Notes: generated by a model not told the origin, from the letters alone. DNA of 41,618 nucleotides from Flavobacteriia bacterium (GCA_011391075.1 JAABRF010000014.1:1-41618), one strand, 5' to 3'; positions 1-8,783 are shown, counted from the stretch's first letter. Program-made: numbers and translations.

Positions 1-45
1 CTGTCGCTAGCGTTCATCCTGAGCCAGGATCAAACTCTTCATTGT
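1..45 (-). rRNA. rrs: 16S rRNA, 5' end (partial)
   Basis: The reverse complement carries the universal 16S start (AGAGTTTGATCCTGGCTCAG) followed by GATGAACGCTAGCGACAG, a Bacteroidota-type opening. Aligning GAAGAGTTTG to E. coli positions 6-15 puts mature base 1 near position 45. The rest of the gene lies to the left of the window. Confidence 0.97.
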
Positions 46-317
46 AGTATTGTTAATATTATAAAATATTATTAATTCAATGTAAAGTCTTAAAATTTCT
101 CAATTAGAATTAACGAGAGAACATCTTTTTAAAAATTTGTACTCTCCTAAACTTCCTTACTCAAGTTTGCGCTGTCAATTGTATTTTAATTATCTAAGTA
201 GTACCAAACTAATTTACCCTAAATTGTCTTTCAACTTTTAACGAAAATCCCGTTCTTATTAACCTAGAAATACTGTTTCAATGAACTTATTCGTACCTTT
301 CATTCTCGAAGCGGATG
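46..317 (-). other. rRNA operon leader
   Basis: Transcribed spacer between the rrn promoter and the 16S 5' end, about 270 nt and AT-rich, with no open frame of note. It should hold the 5' half of the 16S processing stem, but its partner lies outside the window, so the stem cannot be verified. No clear boxA antitermination site was recognised. Confidence 0.6.
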
Positions 318-348
318 CAAAAGTACAAACTTTTTTATCCCCTCCAAA
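318..348 (-). promoter_or_regulatory. rrn operon promoter
   Basis: Read on the minus strand, a TTTG -33 box (345-348) is followed after exactly 19 nt by TACTTTTG (318-325), a full match to the Bacteroidota -7 consensus TAnnTTTG. A-rich DNA lies just upstream (349-400), as is common for strong rRNA promoters. Seen directly; its use as the rrn promoter is inferred from its position. Confidence 0.8.
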
Positions 349-736
349 TTTTTCTGCACTTTTTTTTTAATTATTTTTTAAACAATGATATTCCATTTCA
401 AGTATATCCATTTTCAATATTCAATCATCATCATATATTCAGTCCATCCTTGAAATTATTGAAAACATTCTAAAAATACTTCTCAAAAATTGCATTAAAT
501 TTTTTTGCATTTTTTTCATTTTTTTTATATTTGGGTATATTGGAACCTGATTTTATTCAAAAAAAACGCAATTTGATGTATCAAAACCATTTCATTCGAT
601 GAAAAAAATCGGATTATTATCACTCAAATTGTCACTTTATGCAATAAATGAACAATGGACACACTCAAATTACTTTAAATTTGTTCTATATTTTGAGAAT
701 TATACTTATCATAACCATATATGGAGCAATGTTTAA
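349..736. other. gene-free AT-rich spacer
   Basis: About 390 bp between the divergent rrn promoter and the permease gene at 737. It has homopolymer T and A runs (for example 361-380 and 506-530). No open frame, RNA gene or convincing hairpin was seen. The promoter of the permease gene must lie here, but no exact TAnnTTTG box was found. Confidence 0.5.
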
Positions 737-1858
737 ATGAAAATTTCAGACTTTTTAAAAAAAACAGTAGTTTTACGCTTTAAATCAACACTCATGGTAT
801 ATCCAACAAAAGATATTAAAATTATAAAAATATCCCTTATCATTATCGCATCAGTTGTAGTTATGTTTGTACTACGGCTATTCTCTTTTATTTTCATTCC
901 ACTATTTTTGGCCTTATTTATTGCCTTACTCCTTTTACCTCTATTAGATTGGTTTGCCAGAAAGAAGATTCCCAATTGGCTTGGAATAGTATTCATAGTA
1001 TTGATAAGCGTGATTTTGATATGGGTGAATGTGCTCATTTTTCAAAATACTGCATCTGAACTGTATGCCTCCAAAAGTGAAATAATGAAATCTGCCAATG
1101 AAAAAATTAATCCTTTGTGGGCAGAATTTAGACAATATATGGGATTACACTCCGAAACAAATCAAAGTTCAGAAATAATTGATGTTGAAAAATGGCTAAA
1201 TGATAACTCAAGAACATTGATAAATCAATTGAGTACATTTGTAACAGGAGTATTTATGACAATTTTTTTCTTGAGTTTATTTTTGACTGGAGCCAATTTG
1301 TTTGAAGTATATATCAGTAAAATATCCGATGACGATAAAAATATTATTCAAACATTCAGAAATATTATTGATACATTGAATGGATTTATTAAAGTGAAGT
1401 TTCTTGTCAGTTTGCTAACGGGAATACTATTTGGAATTATTGTCATGTCATTTGGAGTTAAATTTGCCTTATTTTGGGGAGTTATGGCTTTCCTTTTAAA
1501 CTTTGTTCAATTAATTGGTTCGTTTTTCATTACTACAGTTTTGATTTTATTTGGATTTGTCGAGATCAATTCAACAGGAAACCTCTTGCTTTTTGGAAGT
1601 TTGCTCATTGCTACTCAAGTAATTGTTGGCGGTATAATGGAGCCCATTCTCATGGGTAAAAGTTTTAAAATTAATACTATCTCCATTTTGATCAGTCTTT
1701 CTATATGGGGATTTGTTTTTGGGATTGCAGGTTTGGTTCTAGCTATTCCAATTATGGTATTTCTGAAAATGATTTTAGAAAGAATTCCAGCAACGCAAAG
1801 ATTGGCTAGTTTGATGAACAGTGTAAATGAACCAAAAAGAAAAAATCCCACTAAATAG
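737..1858 (+). CDS. AI-2E family transporter (permease)
   Basis: A 373-residue integral membrane protein of the AI-2E transporter / YdgG-TqsA family (PF01594). Members have about eight membrane helices and have been linked to export of small molecules, including the quorum signal AI-2, and to Na+/H+ exchange; the substrate here is unknown. Hydrophobic segments start near residue 30, a soluble central stretch covers about residues 110-160, and helix pairs follow to about residue 350. The family-typical C-terminal region with GGxxEPxLMGKS is present (GGIMEPILMGKSFKI, about residues 298-312). The start at 737 gives a polar N-terminal leader; an alternative ATG at 794 would remove 19 residues with no loss of a membrane segment. 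It diverges from the rRNA operon and is convergent with the barrel gene. Confidence 0.85.
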   Translation: MKISDFLKKTVVLRFKSTLMVYPTKDIKIIKISLIIIASVVVMFVLRLFSFIFIPLFLALFIALLLLPLLDWFARKKIPNWLGIVFIVLISVILIWVNVLIFQNTASELYASKSEIMKSANEKINPLWAEFRQYMGLHSETNQSSEIIDVEKWLNDNSRTLINQLSTFVTGVFMTIFFLSLFLTGANLFEVYISKISDDDKNIIQTFRNIIDTLNGFIKVKFLVSLLTGILFGIIVMSFGVKFALFWGVMAFLLNFVQLIGSFFITTVLILFGFVEINSTGNLLLFGSLLIATQVIVGGIMEPILMGKSFKINTISILISLSIWGFVFGIAGLVLAIPIMVFLKMILERIPATQRLASLMNSVNEPKRKNPTK

Positions 1859-1866
1859 TGGGATTT
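1843..1866 (+). terminator. hairpin overlapping the permease stop codon
   Basis: A perfect 10-bp stem, AAATCCCACT (1843-1852) with AGTGGGATTT (1857-1866) around an AAAT loop. The left arm lies inside the coding sequence and the TAG stop (1856-1858) spans the loop and right arm. A T-rich tract follows near 1876-1883. It lies between convergent genes and could serve both directions. Confidence 0.65.
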
Positions 1867-1887
1867 GATAATCATATTTTTTTGAGG

Positions 1888-2493
1888 TCAATTGCCTGAC
1901 AAATCATAAGACAAACTAAACACCAATTGGTTGGGTCTATTATCTAATGTGAAATTTTCCTGAATAATATCTGAATTCACAATTTCAGAATCACTTCCAG
2001 ATAATCCTCTGTCCCATCTCACATCAAAGGCAACTTTGCCAAATTCGACACCGGCACCAATGTGTAATCCTAAAGTAAAATCATCAAATTCTACATCTGT
2101 ATTATCCAATGTAAAATCTTCAGCCAATACATATTGAAAATCAGGACCTGCAAAAATATATACAGGACCCAAAATTTTCATACCAACCACAATAGGTACG
2201 TCAATTTTTTTGGTAGTCATGGCTTCATCATTTTCAAATTCGGTTTTATATTGGGTATATAAAACTTCTCCTTTCAAGAAAATATCGGTATAATTCATTT
2301 TCAACCACAATCCGCCGTGATAACCTATACTGCTTTGCGCTCCATGAATGATGTTATCACCTACGGTCTGTAATTCATTTAAATCTCCACTAAAATTGTA
2401 ATTCAATCCACCTTGTAGTCCATATTGGGTGTTTTGTGCCATTGTCAGTAAGGAACTTGAAATAATGGCTAAAGTTAAAATTGCTTTCTTCAT
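1888..2493 (-). CDS. PorT-like outer-membrane beta-barrel protein
   Basis: A 201-residue secreted protein. The first 19 residues form a clear signal peptide (Lys-Lys then a hydrophobic core, cleavage after ...LTMA before QNTQYG). The mature part has alternating aromatic and small residues and glycines typical of small outer-membrane barrels, with an opening motif YGLQGGLNY and a closing strand rich in Phe/Leu/Ser (LVFSLSYDL) near the C-terminus. It matches the general pattern of the Bacteroidota outer-membrane beta-barrel / PorT families. No enzymatic function is implied. It lies 52 bp after the hydrolase gene on the same strand, but a -7 box at the end of that gene suggests its own promoter. 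Confidence 0.75.
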   Translation of the reverse strand: MKKAILTLAIISSSLLTMAQNTQYGLQGGLNYNFSGDLNELQTVGDNIIHGAQSSIGYHGGLWLKMNYTDIFLKGEVLYTQYKTEFENDEAMTTKKIDVPIVVGMKILGPVYIFAGPDFQYVLAEDFTLDNTDVEFDDFTLGLHIGAGVEFGKVAFDVRWDRGLSGSDSEIVNSDIIQENFTLDNRPNQLVFSLSYDLSGN

Positions 2494-2537
2494 ATTTTAT
2501 AATTAGGTTTTTAAATGTTAATATAACGATGGAATGG

Positions 2538-2566
2538 CAAATATATTATTTTACTTTTACTTCAAA
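2538..2566 (-). promoter_or_regulatory. candidate promoter for the barrel gene
   Basis: On the minus strand TTTG (2563-2566) is followed after 17 nt by TATATTTG (2538-2545), an exact TAnnTTTG box, about 45 nt before the barrel start at 2493. The -33 part lies inside the last codons of the upstream hydrolase gene. The spacer is slightly shorter than the usual 19-21. Confidence 0.5.
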
Positions 2567-3157
2567 CATTTTTTGATTTCCTATAAAACCTTTTAATTCA
2601 TCTTCAGGGCTTACTTTTCCAACTCCAGCAGGTGTACCTGTGAAAATTAGGTCTCCAATTTTCAATGTAAAATATTGAGAAACATAAGCTATAATCTCAT
2701 CAATTTTCCACAACATCAAGGAAGAATTGCCTTTTTGTACCCATTCTTCGTTTTTGATTAATCCGAATTCGATAGCATTGATATCTTCAAAATGTGCTTT
2801 TGGAAGAAAATCTCCTATGACGGCACTACCATCAAAGGCTTTGGCTTTTTCCCATGGCAAACCTTTATCTTTGAGCTTATTTTGTAAATCTCTTGCAGTA
2901 AAATCTATCCCCAATCCAATTTCGTCATAGTATTTGGGGGCAAATCTCGTAGCGATGTGTTTGCCTAATCTATTGATTTTTACCACAATTTCCACTTCAT
3001 AATGTATGTCATTGGAAAATTCGGGAATATAAAAAGGATTGTGTGCAGGTAATATAGCCGAATCGGGTTTCATAAAAATAACCGGTTCGCTAGGGCGTTC
3101 ATTTTGCAATTCAGCGATGTGTTCGGCGTAATTGCGTCCAATGCAAATAATCTTCAT
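2546..3157 (-). CDS. fumarylacetoacetate hydrolase-family protein
   Basis: A 203-residue enzyme of the FAH superfamily (PF01557; YcgM/FAHD1-like acylpyruvases). Family hallmarks are visible: the opening KIICIGRNYAEH, the FMKPDSA segment, the metal-binding Glu pair in HYEVEIVV (about residues 74-81), the metal Asp in GLGIDFTARDLQNK and the closing FTGTPAGVG. The family cleaves C-C bonds in acylpyruvates or decarboxylates oxaloacetate using Mg or Mn; the substrate cannot be read from sequence. Length is normal for the short, single-domain form. It is divergent from the glycosyltransferase gene and followed by the barrel gene. Confidence 0.88.
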   Translation of the reverse strand: MKIICIGRNYAEHIAELQNERPSEPVIFMKPDSAILPAHNPFYIPEFSNDIHYEVEIVVKINRLGKHIATRFAPKYYDEIGLGIDFTARDLQNKLKDKGLPWEKAKAFDGSAVIGDFLPKAHFEDINAIEFGLIKNEEWVQKGNSSLMLWKIDEIIAYVSQYFTLKIGDLIFTGTPAGVGKVSPEDELKGFIGNQKMFEVKVK

Positions 3158-3184
3158 AAATATGTTGACTTAAGATAAATTCAT

Positions 3185-3245
3185 TACAAAAATAAGGTTT
3201 TATCCTTTGCACTCGCTATGTTTGTGATTTATCCTTATTTTTGTA
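3185..3245. promoter_or_regulatory. divergent promoter region with mirrored -7 boxes
   Basis: A 13-bp perfect inverted repeat, TACAAAAATAAGG (3185-3197) and CCTTATTTTTGTA (3233-3245). Each arm contains an exact TAnnTTTG box: TATTTTTG on the minus strand (3187-3194) toward the hydrolase gene and on the plus strand (3236-3243) toward the glycosyltransferase gene. Neither has a TTTG at the normal 19-21 nt spacing. The 5' leaders would be short (under 35 nt). Confidence 0.5.
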
Positions 3246-3261
3246 GCTCAATCTTTTCTTG

Positions 3262-4431
3262 ATGCAAGTATCCATAGTTATTGTCAATTATAATGTTAGT
3301 CACTTTTTACACCAATGTGTATTAAGTGTTAAGGCTGCATTACAAGGCATGACCGGTGAAATCATCGTGGTGGATAATCAATCGACCGATGATTCTCAAA
3401 GTAGGATTCAAACTCATTTTCCTGAAGTTATTTGGATAGGAAACCACTATAATGTTGGATTTTCAAAAGCCAATAATCAAGGTGTTGCTCTAGCAAAGGG
3501 AAAGTATATTCTCATTCTCAATCCCGATACGATTATCAGTGAGGATACCTTAGTGAAACTATATCAATTTGCCGAAAAAAATCCGAGTAAAGGTGCTATT
3601 GGTGTACCGTTATATGACGGAAGCGGAACATTTCTACCCGAAAGCAAGCGAAATATTCCCCGAATTTGGGTTTCAATTCAAAAAATGCTAGGAATAACAC
3701 ATGCGTATTATGCCACACATCTTTCAGAAAATGAAAGTGGAGATGTATCCATATTGGTTGGTGCTTTTATGTTGATGGAGAAGTCCAAATACGTTGAAGT
3801 AGGTGGATTTGATGAAGATTATTTTATGTATGGGGAAGATATTGATTTGAGTTACAAACTTTTGAAGCGTGGTTATACCAATTATTATTTGGCTAATACG
3901 CAAGTCATACATTACAAAGGAGAAAGTACACTTAAAAACACGGCATACTTACGCAACTTTTACGGATCCATGCAAATCTTTTACAGAAAGCATTTTAAAA
4001 TCAATTTCTTTTATGATTTTATAATAGGATTGGGAATTCAATTTTGGTATTTTCTCAACTATTTCAGACTAAAATCGGCAAATCAAAATACCCCATTGCC
4101 GAAGCATATACTATATGTAGGAAGTGAAAATGATATATACGTCCAATTGCAAAAATATTATCAAGATTCTGAGGTGTTTGTTTTTGCTATTTGTAGTACG
4201 CGTGCCATTTCTCGATTTGATGATTTGGAGCAAATAAAAAAAATGATTTCAGAAAAGGGTATTCAAGAAATAGTCTTTGACCATCAAAATAACCCGTATT
4301 CCAAAATCATTTTTTACATGATTCAACTTTCATCTCATCCTTTAACATTCAGAATACATCCTTCCCAAACAGATTTTATAATAGGAAGTGATGCACGAAC
4401 CACTAAAGGAAGTGTTATTCAACTGAAATAA
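3262..4431 (+). CDS. glycosyltransferase family 2
   Basis: A GT-A fold glycosyltransferase of 389 residues. Visible are the nucleotide-sugar binding start VSIVIVNYN, VVDNQSTDDS, the metal-binding region LNPDT (about residue 90), and GGFDEDYFMYGEDIDLSYK (about residues 174-192), the ED acceptor motif seen in rhamnosyl- and related transferases. A hydrophobic stretch (about residues 250-270) probably anchors it to the inner membrane. An extra C-terminal part of about 110 residues begins HILYVGSEND and looks like a small alpha/beta domain. The frame also opens at a TTG at 3259, but the ATG at 3262 directly after it is the likelier start. It probably acts in surface polysaccharide synthesis. Its stop lies 2 bp from the convergent glgC stop. 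Confidence 0.88.
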   Translation: MQVSIVIVNYNVSHFLHQCVLSVKAALQGMTGEIIVVDNQSTDDSQSRIQTHFPEVIWIGNHYNVGFSKANNQGVALAKGKYILILNPDTIISEDTLVKLYQFAEKNPSKGAIGVPLYDGSGTFLPESKRNIPRIWVSIQKMLGITHAYYATHLSENESGDVSILVGAFMLMEKSKYVEVGGFDEDYFMYGEDIDLSYKLLKRGYTNYYLANTQVIHYKGESTLKNTAYLRNFYGSMQIFYRKHFKINFFYDFIIGLGIQFWYFLNYFRLKSANQNTPLPKHILYVGSENDIYVQLQKYYQDSEVFVFAICSTRAISRFDDLEQIKKMISEKGIQEIVFDHQNNPYSKIIFYMIQLSSHPLTFRIHPSQTDFIIGSDARTTKGSVIQLK

Positions 4432-4433
4432 TT

Positions 4434-5708
4434 TTACACTACCGCATATCCATCAGGAAGTATTGCCCCTTTTTTAACGACAATGATACCGTCTTTTACA
4501 GTAAACAACTTGTTGTTTTGATCGGGAAGGTGTTTTCCTCCAATCAATTTGACATCATTTCCTATTCTACAATTCTTATCAATAATGGTATATCTGATGT
4601 GGCATCTTTCACCGATGCCTATATTAATGATTCCTTTTTCGTAATTGGTTCGTAAATCTTCCAGATTTTCATAATAATCACTACCCATCAAATAAGAATC
4701 CTGAACTGTACTGGATGCGCCAATACGACTTCTGATACCGACTACAGAATGCTCTACCCGAGCCCCATTTATGATACAACCTTCGGCTAAAATAGATTTA
4801 TTTATAGTTGTAACACCAGAAATTTTGGAAGGTGGCAGAATTCTAGCACGTGTATAAATGCGTTGATTATTATCAAACATGTTAAATTTTGGAATATTAT
4901 CGGTCAAACCTAAATTGGCTTCAAAAAATGATTCAATATTTCCGATATCGGTCCAATAACCTTCGTATTGATAACTCACCACTTTGTTTTCAACAATGGA
5001 TTGTGGAATGATTTCCTTTCCAAAATCTTTGGTATCGGGATTGGACATCAATTTGTTTAACAAATCTCTATTGAAAATATAGATACCCATAGATGCTAAA
5101 TAATGACGACCTTCATTTTTCATTTCGTCACTTACTTCAGATGTCCAATCGGGTAATAATTCAGGTTTGGGTTTTTCAATAAAAGAAGTGATAACAGATT
5201 TTTTATCTGTTTTCATGATGCCAAATTCTGAAGCTTCTTTTGCATTCACCGGAAGTGTAGCAATGGAAATGGCTGCTTTACTTTTAATATGAGCTTCCAA
5301 CATTTTATTGAAATCCATTTGATACAATTGATCTCCCGATAATATCAAAGCATAATCGTAACTGTAATTCTTAAAATGTGGCATACATTGTCTTACCGCA
5401 TCGGCTGTGCCTTGAAACCAAGTAGGGTTATCGGGCGTTTGTTCAGCCGCCAAAATATCAACAAAAGCTTCGTCAAAATTACTGAAGTGGTATGTGTTTT
5501 TGATATGTCTGTTGAGAGAAGCCGAGTTGAATTGGGTCAACACAAAGATACGTTTGATATTGGAGTTGATACAATTGGAAATCGGAATGTCAACCAATCG
5601 GTATTTACCTGCAATAGGAACCGCTGGTTTGGATCTCGTTTCTGTCAAAGGAGACAATCTCGAACCGGCTCCTCCACCCAGAATAATGGCTAATGTATTG
5701 ATGTTCAT
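4434..5708 (-). CDS. glgC: glucose-1-phosphate adenylyltransferase
   Basis: A 424-residue ADP-glucose pyrophosphorylase, which makes ADP-glucose from glucose-1-phosphate and ATP, the committed step of glycogen synthesis. The N-terminal nucleotidyltransferase domain shows LGGGAGSRLSPLTETRSKPA with the Arg and Lys residues expected for substrate and allosteric binding, LSGDQLYQMD (the catalytic Asp region) and the IEKPK sugar-phosphate site. The C-terminal third has left-handed beta-helix repeats (about residues 290-420). Length matches the family. It follows glgA by 52 bp on the same strand and is probably co-transcribed with it. No terminator lies between it and the convergent glycosyltransferase gene 2 bp away. 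Confidence 0.96.
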   Translation of the reverse strand: MNINTLAIILGGGAGSRLSPLTETRSKPAVPIAGKYRLVDIPISNCINSNIKRIFVLTQFNSASLNRHIKNTYHFSNFDEAFVDILAAEQTPDNPTWFQGTADAVRQCMPHFKNYSYDYALILSGDQLYQMDFNKMLEAHIKSKAAISIATLPVNAKEASEFGIMKTDKKSVITSFIEKPKPELLPDWTSEVSDEMKNEGRHYLASMGIYIFNRDLLNKLMSNPDTKDFGKEIIPQSIVENKVVSYQYEGYWTDIGNIESFFEANLGLTDNIPKFNMFDNNQRIYTRARILPPSKISGVTTINKSILAEGCIINGARVEHSVVGIRSRIGASSTVQDSYLMGSDYYENLEDLRTNYEKGIINIGIGERCHIRYTIIDKNCRIGNDVKLIGGKHLPDQNNKLFTVKDGIIVVKKGAILPDGYAVV

Positions 5709-5760
5709 AATTTGAAATATTTATTGGGTTTAACCCTTACTTTTTAATTTAATATTGATT

Positions 5761-7194
5761 TTACCAGCTATCGGCAGTTTTGACAATTAATTCCTTGTAA
5801 ACTTCCAAATACGTATTGGCTACTTTTTCCCAAGAATGATTGATTTTCATTCCGGTTTTAATCACTTTATCCATATTTTCTTCATCTTTATACAAACCTA
5901 TAGCTCTACCAATTGAATAAACGACATCTTCTACGCTAGCTTGATCATGGCAAATGCCGTAACCAAAATCACCGATATCAATGATAGTATCTTTCAGTCC
6001 GCCTGTACGTCTTACAATGGGTACTGTACCATAACGCAAGGCATACATTTGATTTAAGCCACAAGGTTCGACACGGGAAGGCATCAATAGGAAATCGGCT
6101 CCGGCGTATATTTGATGGGAAACTTGTTCATTATATCCAATATAGGCATTATAATTTCCCTTATAAATGGGCATTAATTTTTGTAAATGGCTTTCTACTT
6201 CCGGATCACCCGAACCCAAAATAAGAATATTGACTTGTTGATGAAAATCATTGAGTACAATGCTACACATATGTGGTAATAAATCGGCTCCTTTTTCGCC
6301 TACCAATCTACCTATAAAGGCAAATAAAGGTTTTGTGGGGTCGAGATTAAATTGTTCACATAAGGCAGCTTTATTGGCTTCTTTACCTTTTTTAAAGCTT
6401 CGGGTTGAATAATTTTGGACCAAAAAAGAATCAGATTGAGGATTCCAAACATCCACATCAATTCCATTTAAAACTCCTATGGATTTTGGTCTTTCATGTC
6501 GCAATAAATCTTCTAAGCCATTGGCTGCAAAGGACATTTCTTCCAAATAGCTGGGAGAAACCGTACTCACTTGCCAAGCACATTTGATGGCTGATGCCAA
6601 TGGATTGATATGACCATTCCATTCTAGAAAACCAATTTTATTATGTTCGAATTCGGGTAAAAGGTATAATTTCTCAAATCCAAAATCACCGTGATATTGC
6701 GCATTGTGTATGGTGAGGAAAGTAGGAACTCTAGAAAGAGATTTATAGGCATGCGCAAATTTCAGCATAAATGGAATTAAACCCGTATGATGATCATGGA
6801 TGTGAATTATATCGGGAAATTGTTTGGATTCAATGAGCCAATTTAAAAATGCAATTTGGAAAGTAACAAATCGTTCGGCATCTTGACCCCATTCATATAC
6901 GTTTGCTGATCCAAAAAATGGCGGAATATCTATCAGGTATAATTCATAACCCAATTCATTAGTTGGATCGGTATCAACGGTAAAAGGATAGGTTTTTTGA
7001 CCTAATTTCAAATTCCCTTTGAATACATTTTTAAATTTTCGTTGGGTTACATAGCTGGTTTTATACTTCGGAACCACTACTTTAACCTTCTGTTGCAATA
7101 GGGTTTGGTATTTGGGCAGTGCTCCTACTACATCGGCCAAACCTCCTACTTTGGCTATCGGATAACACTCTGCACTTACGTGAAATATGTTCAT
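5761..7194 (-). CDS. glgA: glycogen synthase (ADP-glucose)
   Basis: A 477-residue GT5 glycogen synthase, which adds glucose from ADP-glucose to glycogen. The N-terminal domain begins with the secretion-like but cytoplasmic MNIFHVSAECYPIAKVGGLA, including the ADP-glucose motif KVGGLADVVGALPK. The C-terminal domain has FIGRLVGEKGADLL and the GT-B signature PSRVEPCGLNQMYALRYGT with the catalytic Glu, followed by RRTGGLKDTI. Length is typical. It is the first gene of a glgA-glgC pair. Branching and debranching enzymes are not in the window; the phosphorylase homologue is at 31607-33271. Confidence 0.96.
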   Translation of the reverse strand: MNIFHVSAECYPIAKVGGLADVVGALPKYQTLLQQKVKVVVPKYKTSYVTQRKFKNVFKGNLKLGQKTYPFTVDTDPTNELGYELYLIDIPPFFGSANVYEWGQDAERFVTFQIAFLNWLIESKQFPDIIHIHDHHTGLIPFMLKFAHAYKSLSRVPTFLTIHNAQYHGDFGFEKLYLLPEFEHNKIGFLEWNGHINPLASAIKCAWQVSTVSPSYLEEMSFAANGLEDLLRHERPKSIGVLNGIDVDVWNPQSDSFLVQNYSTRSFKKGKEANKAALCEQFNLDPTKPLFAFIGRLVGEKGADLLPHMCSIVLNDFHQQVNILILGSGDPEVESHLQKLMPIYKGNYNAYIGYNEQVSHQIYAGADFLLMPSRVEPCGLNQMYALRYGTVPIVRRTGGLKDTIIDIGDFGYGICHDQASVEDVVYSIGRAIGLYKDEENMDKVIKTGMKINHSWEKVANTYLEVYKELIVKTADSW

Positions 7195-7287
7195 TTTTTT
7201 GGATTGATTTTGAATTTGAATTGATTTAAAATTGAGTTCCTAAAATTACAACAACTTCTGAGGATTTACAAATTTTTTTTATGTTTT

Positions 7288-7317
7288 TGTAGGGACATGT
7301 CGCCAACTGTCCCTACA
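7288..7317. repeat. REP-like palindrome (GTAGGGACA type)
   Basis: A perfect 10-bp inverted repeat, TGTAGGGACA (7288-7297) and TGTCCCTACA (7308-7317), around a 10-nt loop. It stands in the spacer upstream of glgA and the MFS gene. Its core GGGACA/TGTCCC is shared with the palindromes in the 54-bp repeat at 9441-9640, so it probably belongs to a dispersed family. Confidence 0.7.
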
Positions 7318-7400
7318 TCGAATTATAAGTATATTTTTTAACTGAATTAAATTGATACTGATCCCTACCAACCTGAAATTTATAGGACTGGTTGGGATTT

Positions 7401-7480
7401 GTCATGATTGGTCACATCAGGTCACATCAGGTCACAATTGGTCACGACAGATTACGACAGGTCACGACCTGTCGCTACGT
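7401..7480. repeat. degenerate 10-bp tandem repeat with an embedded palindrome
   Basis: Eight consecutive decamers in phase, best consensus GTCACRWCAG: two identical GTCACATCAG units (7411-7430) flanked by diverged ones. Inside, CGACAGGT (7055 plus 400, i.e. 7455-7462) pairs with ACCTGTCG (7467-7474) around CACG, an 8-bp stem. A 10-bp period is close to one DNA helical turn. Seen directly; function unknown. Confidence 0.7.
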
Positions 7481-7522
7481 TGGGAATGTTTGATGGATAT
7501 GTTATTTTTATTTTCAATCCAT

Positions 7523-7554
7523 TTTGTTTTGTTACGTTTTTGTAATTACTTTTG
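7523..7554 (+). promoter_or_regulatory. promoter of the MFS gene
   Basis: TTTG (7523-7526), a 20-nt spacer and TACTTTTG (7547-7554) match the Bacteroidota consensus at both boxes. A transcript would start near 7560, just before the ATG at 7578. This excludes the in-frame ATG at 7524, which lies inside the -33 box. Confidence 0.75.
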
Positions 7555-7577
7555 GACTCAACAGATTCAATTTAATA

Positions 7578-8783
7578 ATGCCTCAAATTCAACTCGGCTT
7601 ATTTGAAAACAAGAGACAATTTACCTTACTGGTAATTATTAATGCTTTTGTAGGAGGCATGGTTGGAATGGAACGCAGTATCATTCCACAATTTGCCGAA
7701 AGTCAGTTTGGAATTGATTCTAAAACCGCTCTTTTATCTTTTATTATCGCTTTTGGGATTACCAAGGCTTTGACCAATTATGTAACCGGTCGTTTGGCCA
7801 ATCGAATGGGGCGAAAAAAACTTCTGGTTTACGGTTGGGTCCTTGCACTTCCCATCCCTTTTCTATTGATTTATGCCGAAACGTGGAATTGGGTACTTTT
7901 AGCCAATATTTTATTAGGAATGAGTCAAGGATTGACTTGGAGTAGTACAGTGGTTATGAAAATTGATTTAGTTGGCGAAAAGAACCGAGGTTTGGCTATG
8001 GGTTTGAATGAGTTTGCCGGCTACTTTGCCGTAGGTTTAATTGCTTTTTTAACCGGAACTATTGCTCAAAAATATGGCGTTACACCTTACCCTTTTTACG
8101 TGGGTGTATTCATTTCCGTTGTAGGTTTGCTTTTGAGTTGGATATGGGTCAAAGACACACGTGCTTTTGCACATCATGAAGACCAAACAGATCAGACGCC
8201 GACATTGCAAAACGTTTTTTGGGAAACAACATTACGACACAAAACTTTGAGTTCGATTACCCAAGCCGGATTAATCAACAATTTGAATGATGGTATGATC
8301 TGGGGATTATTGCCCTTAGTACTTATCGGATGGCATTATGATGCAAGTGGGATTGGGATTATAACAGCCATTTACCCTACCGTTTGGGGTATTGGGCAAT
8401 TATTTACCGGTAAAATGTCTGATCATTATTCCAAGAAAAAACTTTTATTTTGGGGTATGTCGATGCAAGGATTTGCTATTATCCTTATTCCTTTTTCTGA
8501 AAATTTTTGGTATTTATCATTGTTGTCTGCTCTTTTAGGATTGGGGACAGCTTTGGTTTATCCTACCTTTTTATCGGGTATTGCGCAAGTATGCAGTCCG
8601 AAACAACGAGCAGAAAGCATAGGGGTATTTCGGTTGTGGAGAGATTTGGGTTATGCCATTGGCGCTCTATTATCAGGAATTACTGCAGATCTATTTGGTA
8701 TTGAGGTAGCTATTATTTGCATTGGAGTTTTGACTTTGATTTCGGCTGGTATCATTCGGTTTCGAATGCCCAAAGGGATTTAA
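7578..8783 (+). CDS. MFS transporter
   Basis: A major facilitator superfamily permease of 401 residues with about twelve hydrophobic segments. The loop 2-3 signature is visible as VTGRLANRMGRKKLL, with a matching loop 8-9 motif GKMSDHYSKKKLL in the second half, the internal duplication expected for MFS. The substrate is not evident. The ATG at 7578 (MPQIQLGLFENKRQF) is preferred over the in-frame ATG at 7524 because the promoter overlaps the latter. It is followed after 73 bp by the Nudix gene on the same strand and probably shares its transcript. Confidence 0.87.
   Translation: MPQIQLGLFENKRQFTLLVIINAFVGGMVGMERSIIPQFAESQFGIDSKTALLSFIIAFGITKALTNYVTGRLANRMGRKKLLVYGWVLALPIPFLLIYAETWNWVLLANILLGMSQGLTWSSTVVMKIDLVGEKNRGLAMGLNEFAGYFAVGLIAFLTGTIAQKYGVTPYPFYVGVFISVVGLLLSWIWVKDTRAFAHHEDQTDQTPTLQNVFWETTLRHKTLSSITQAGLINNLNDGMIWGLLPLVLIGWHYDASGIGIITAIYPTVWGIGQLFTGKMSDHYSKKKLLFWGMSMQGFAIILIPFSENFWYLSLLSALLGLGTALVYPTFLSGIAQVCSPKQRAESIGVFRLWRDLGYAIGALLSGITADLFGIEVAIICIGVLTLISAGIIRFRMPKGI

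Noticed and set aside
46-317. Possible tRNA or second RNA gene upstream of the 16S gene
   Set aside because: No cloverleaf or TTCRANNC-like arm was seen; it reads as rRNA leader only.
733-1038. Antisense 101-codon frame inside the AI-2E permease gene
   Set aside because: Fully antisense to a well-supported membrane protein gene; a by-product of its composition.
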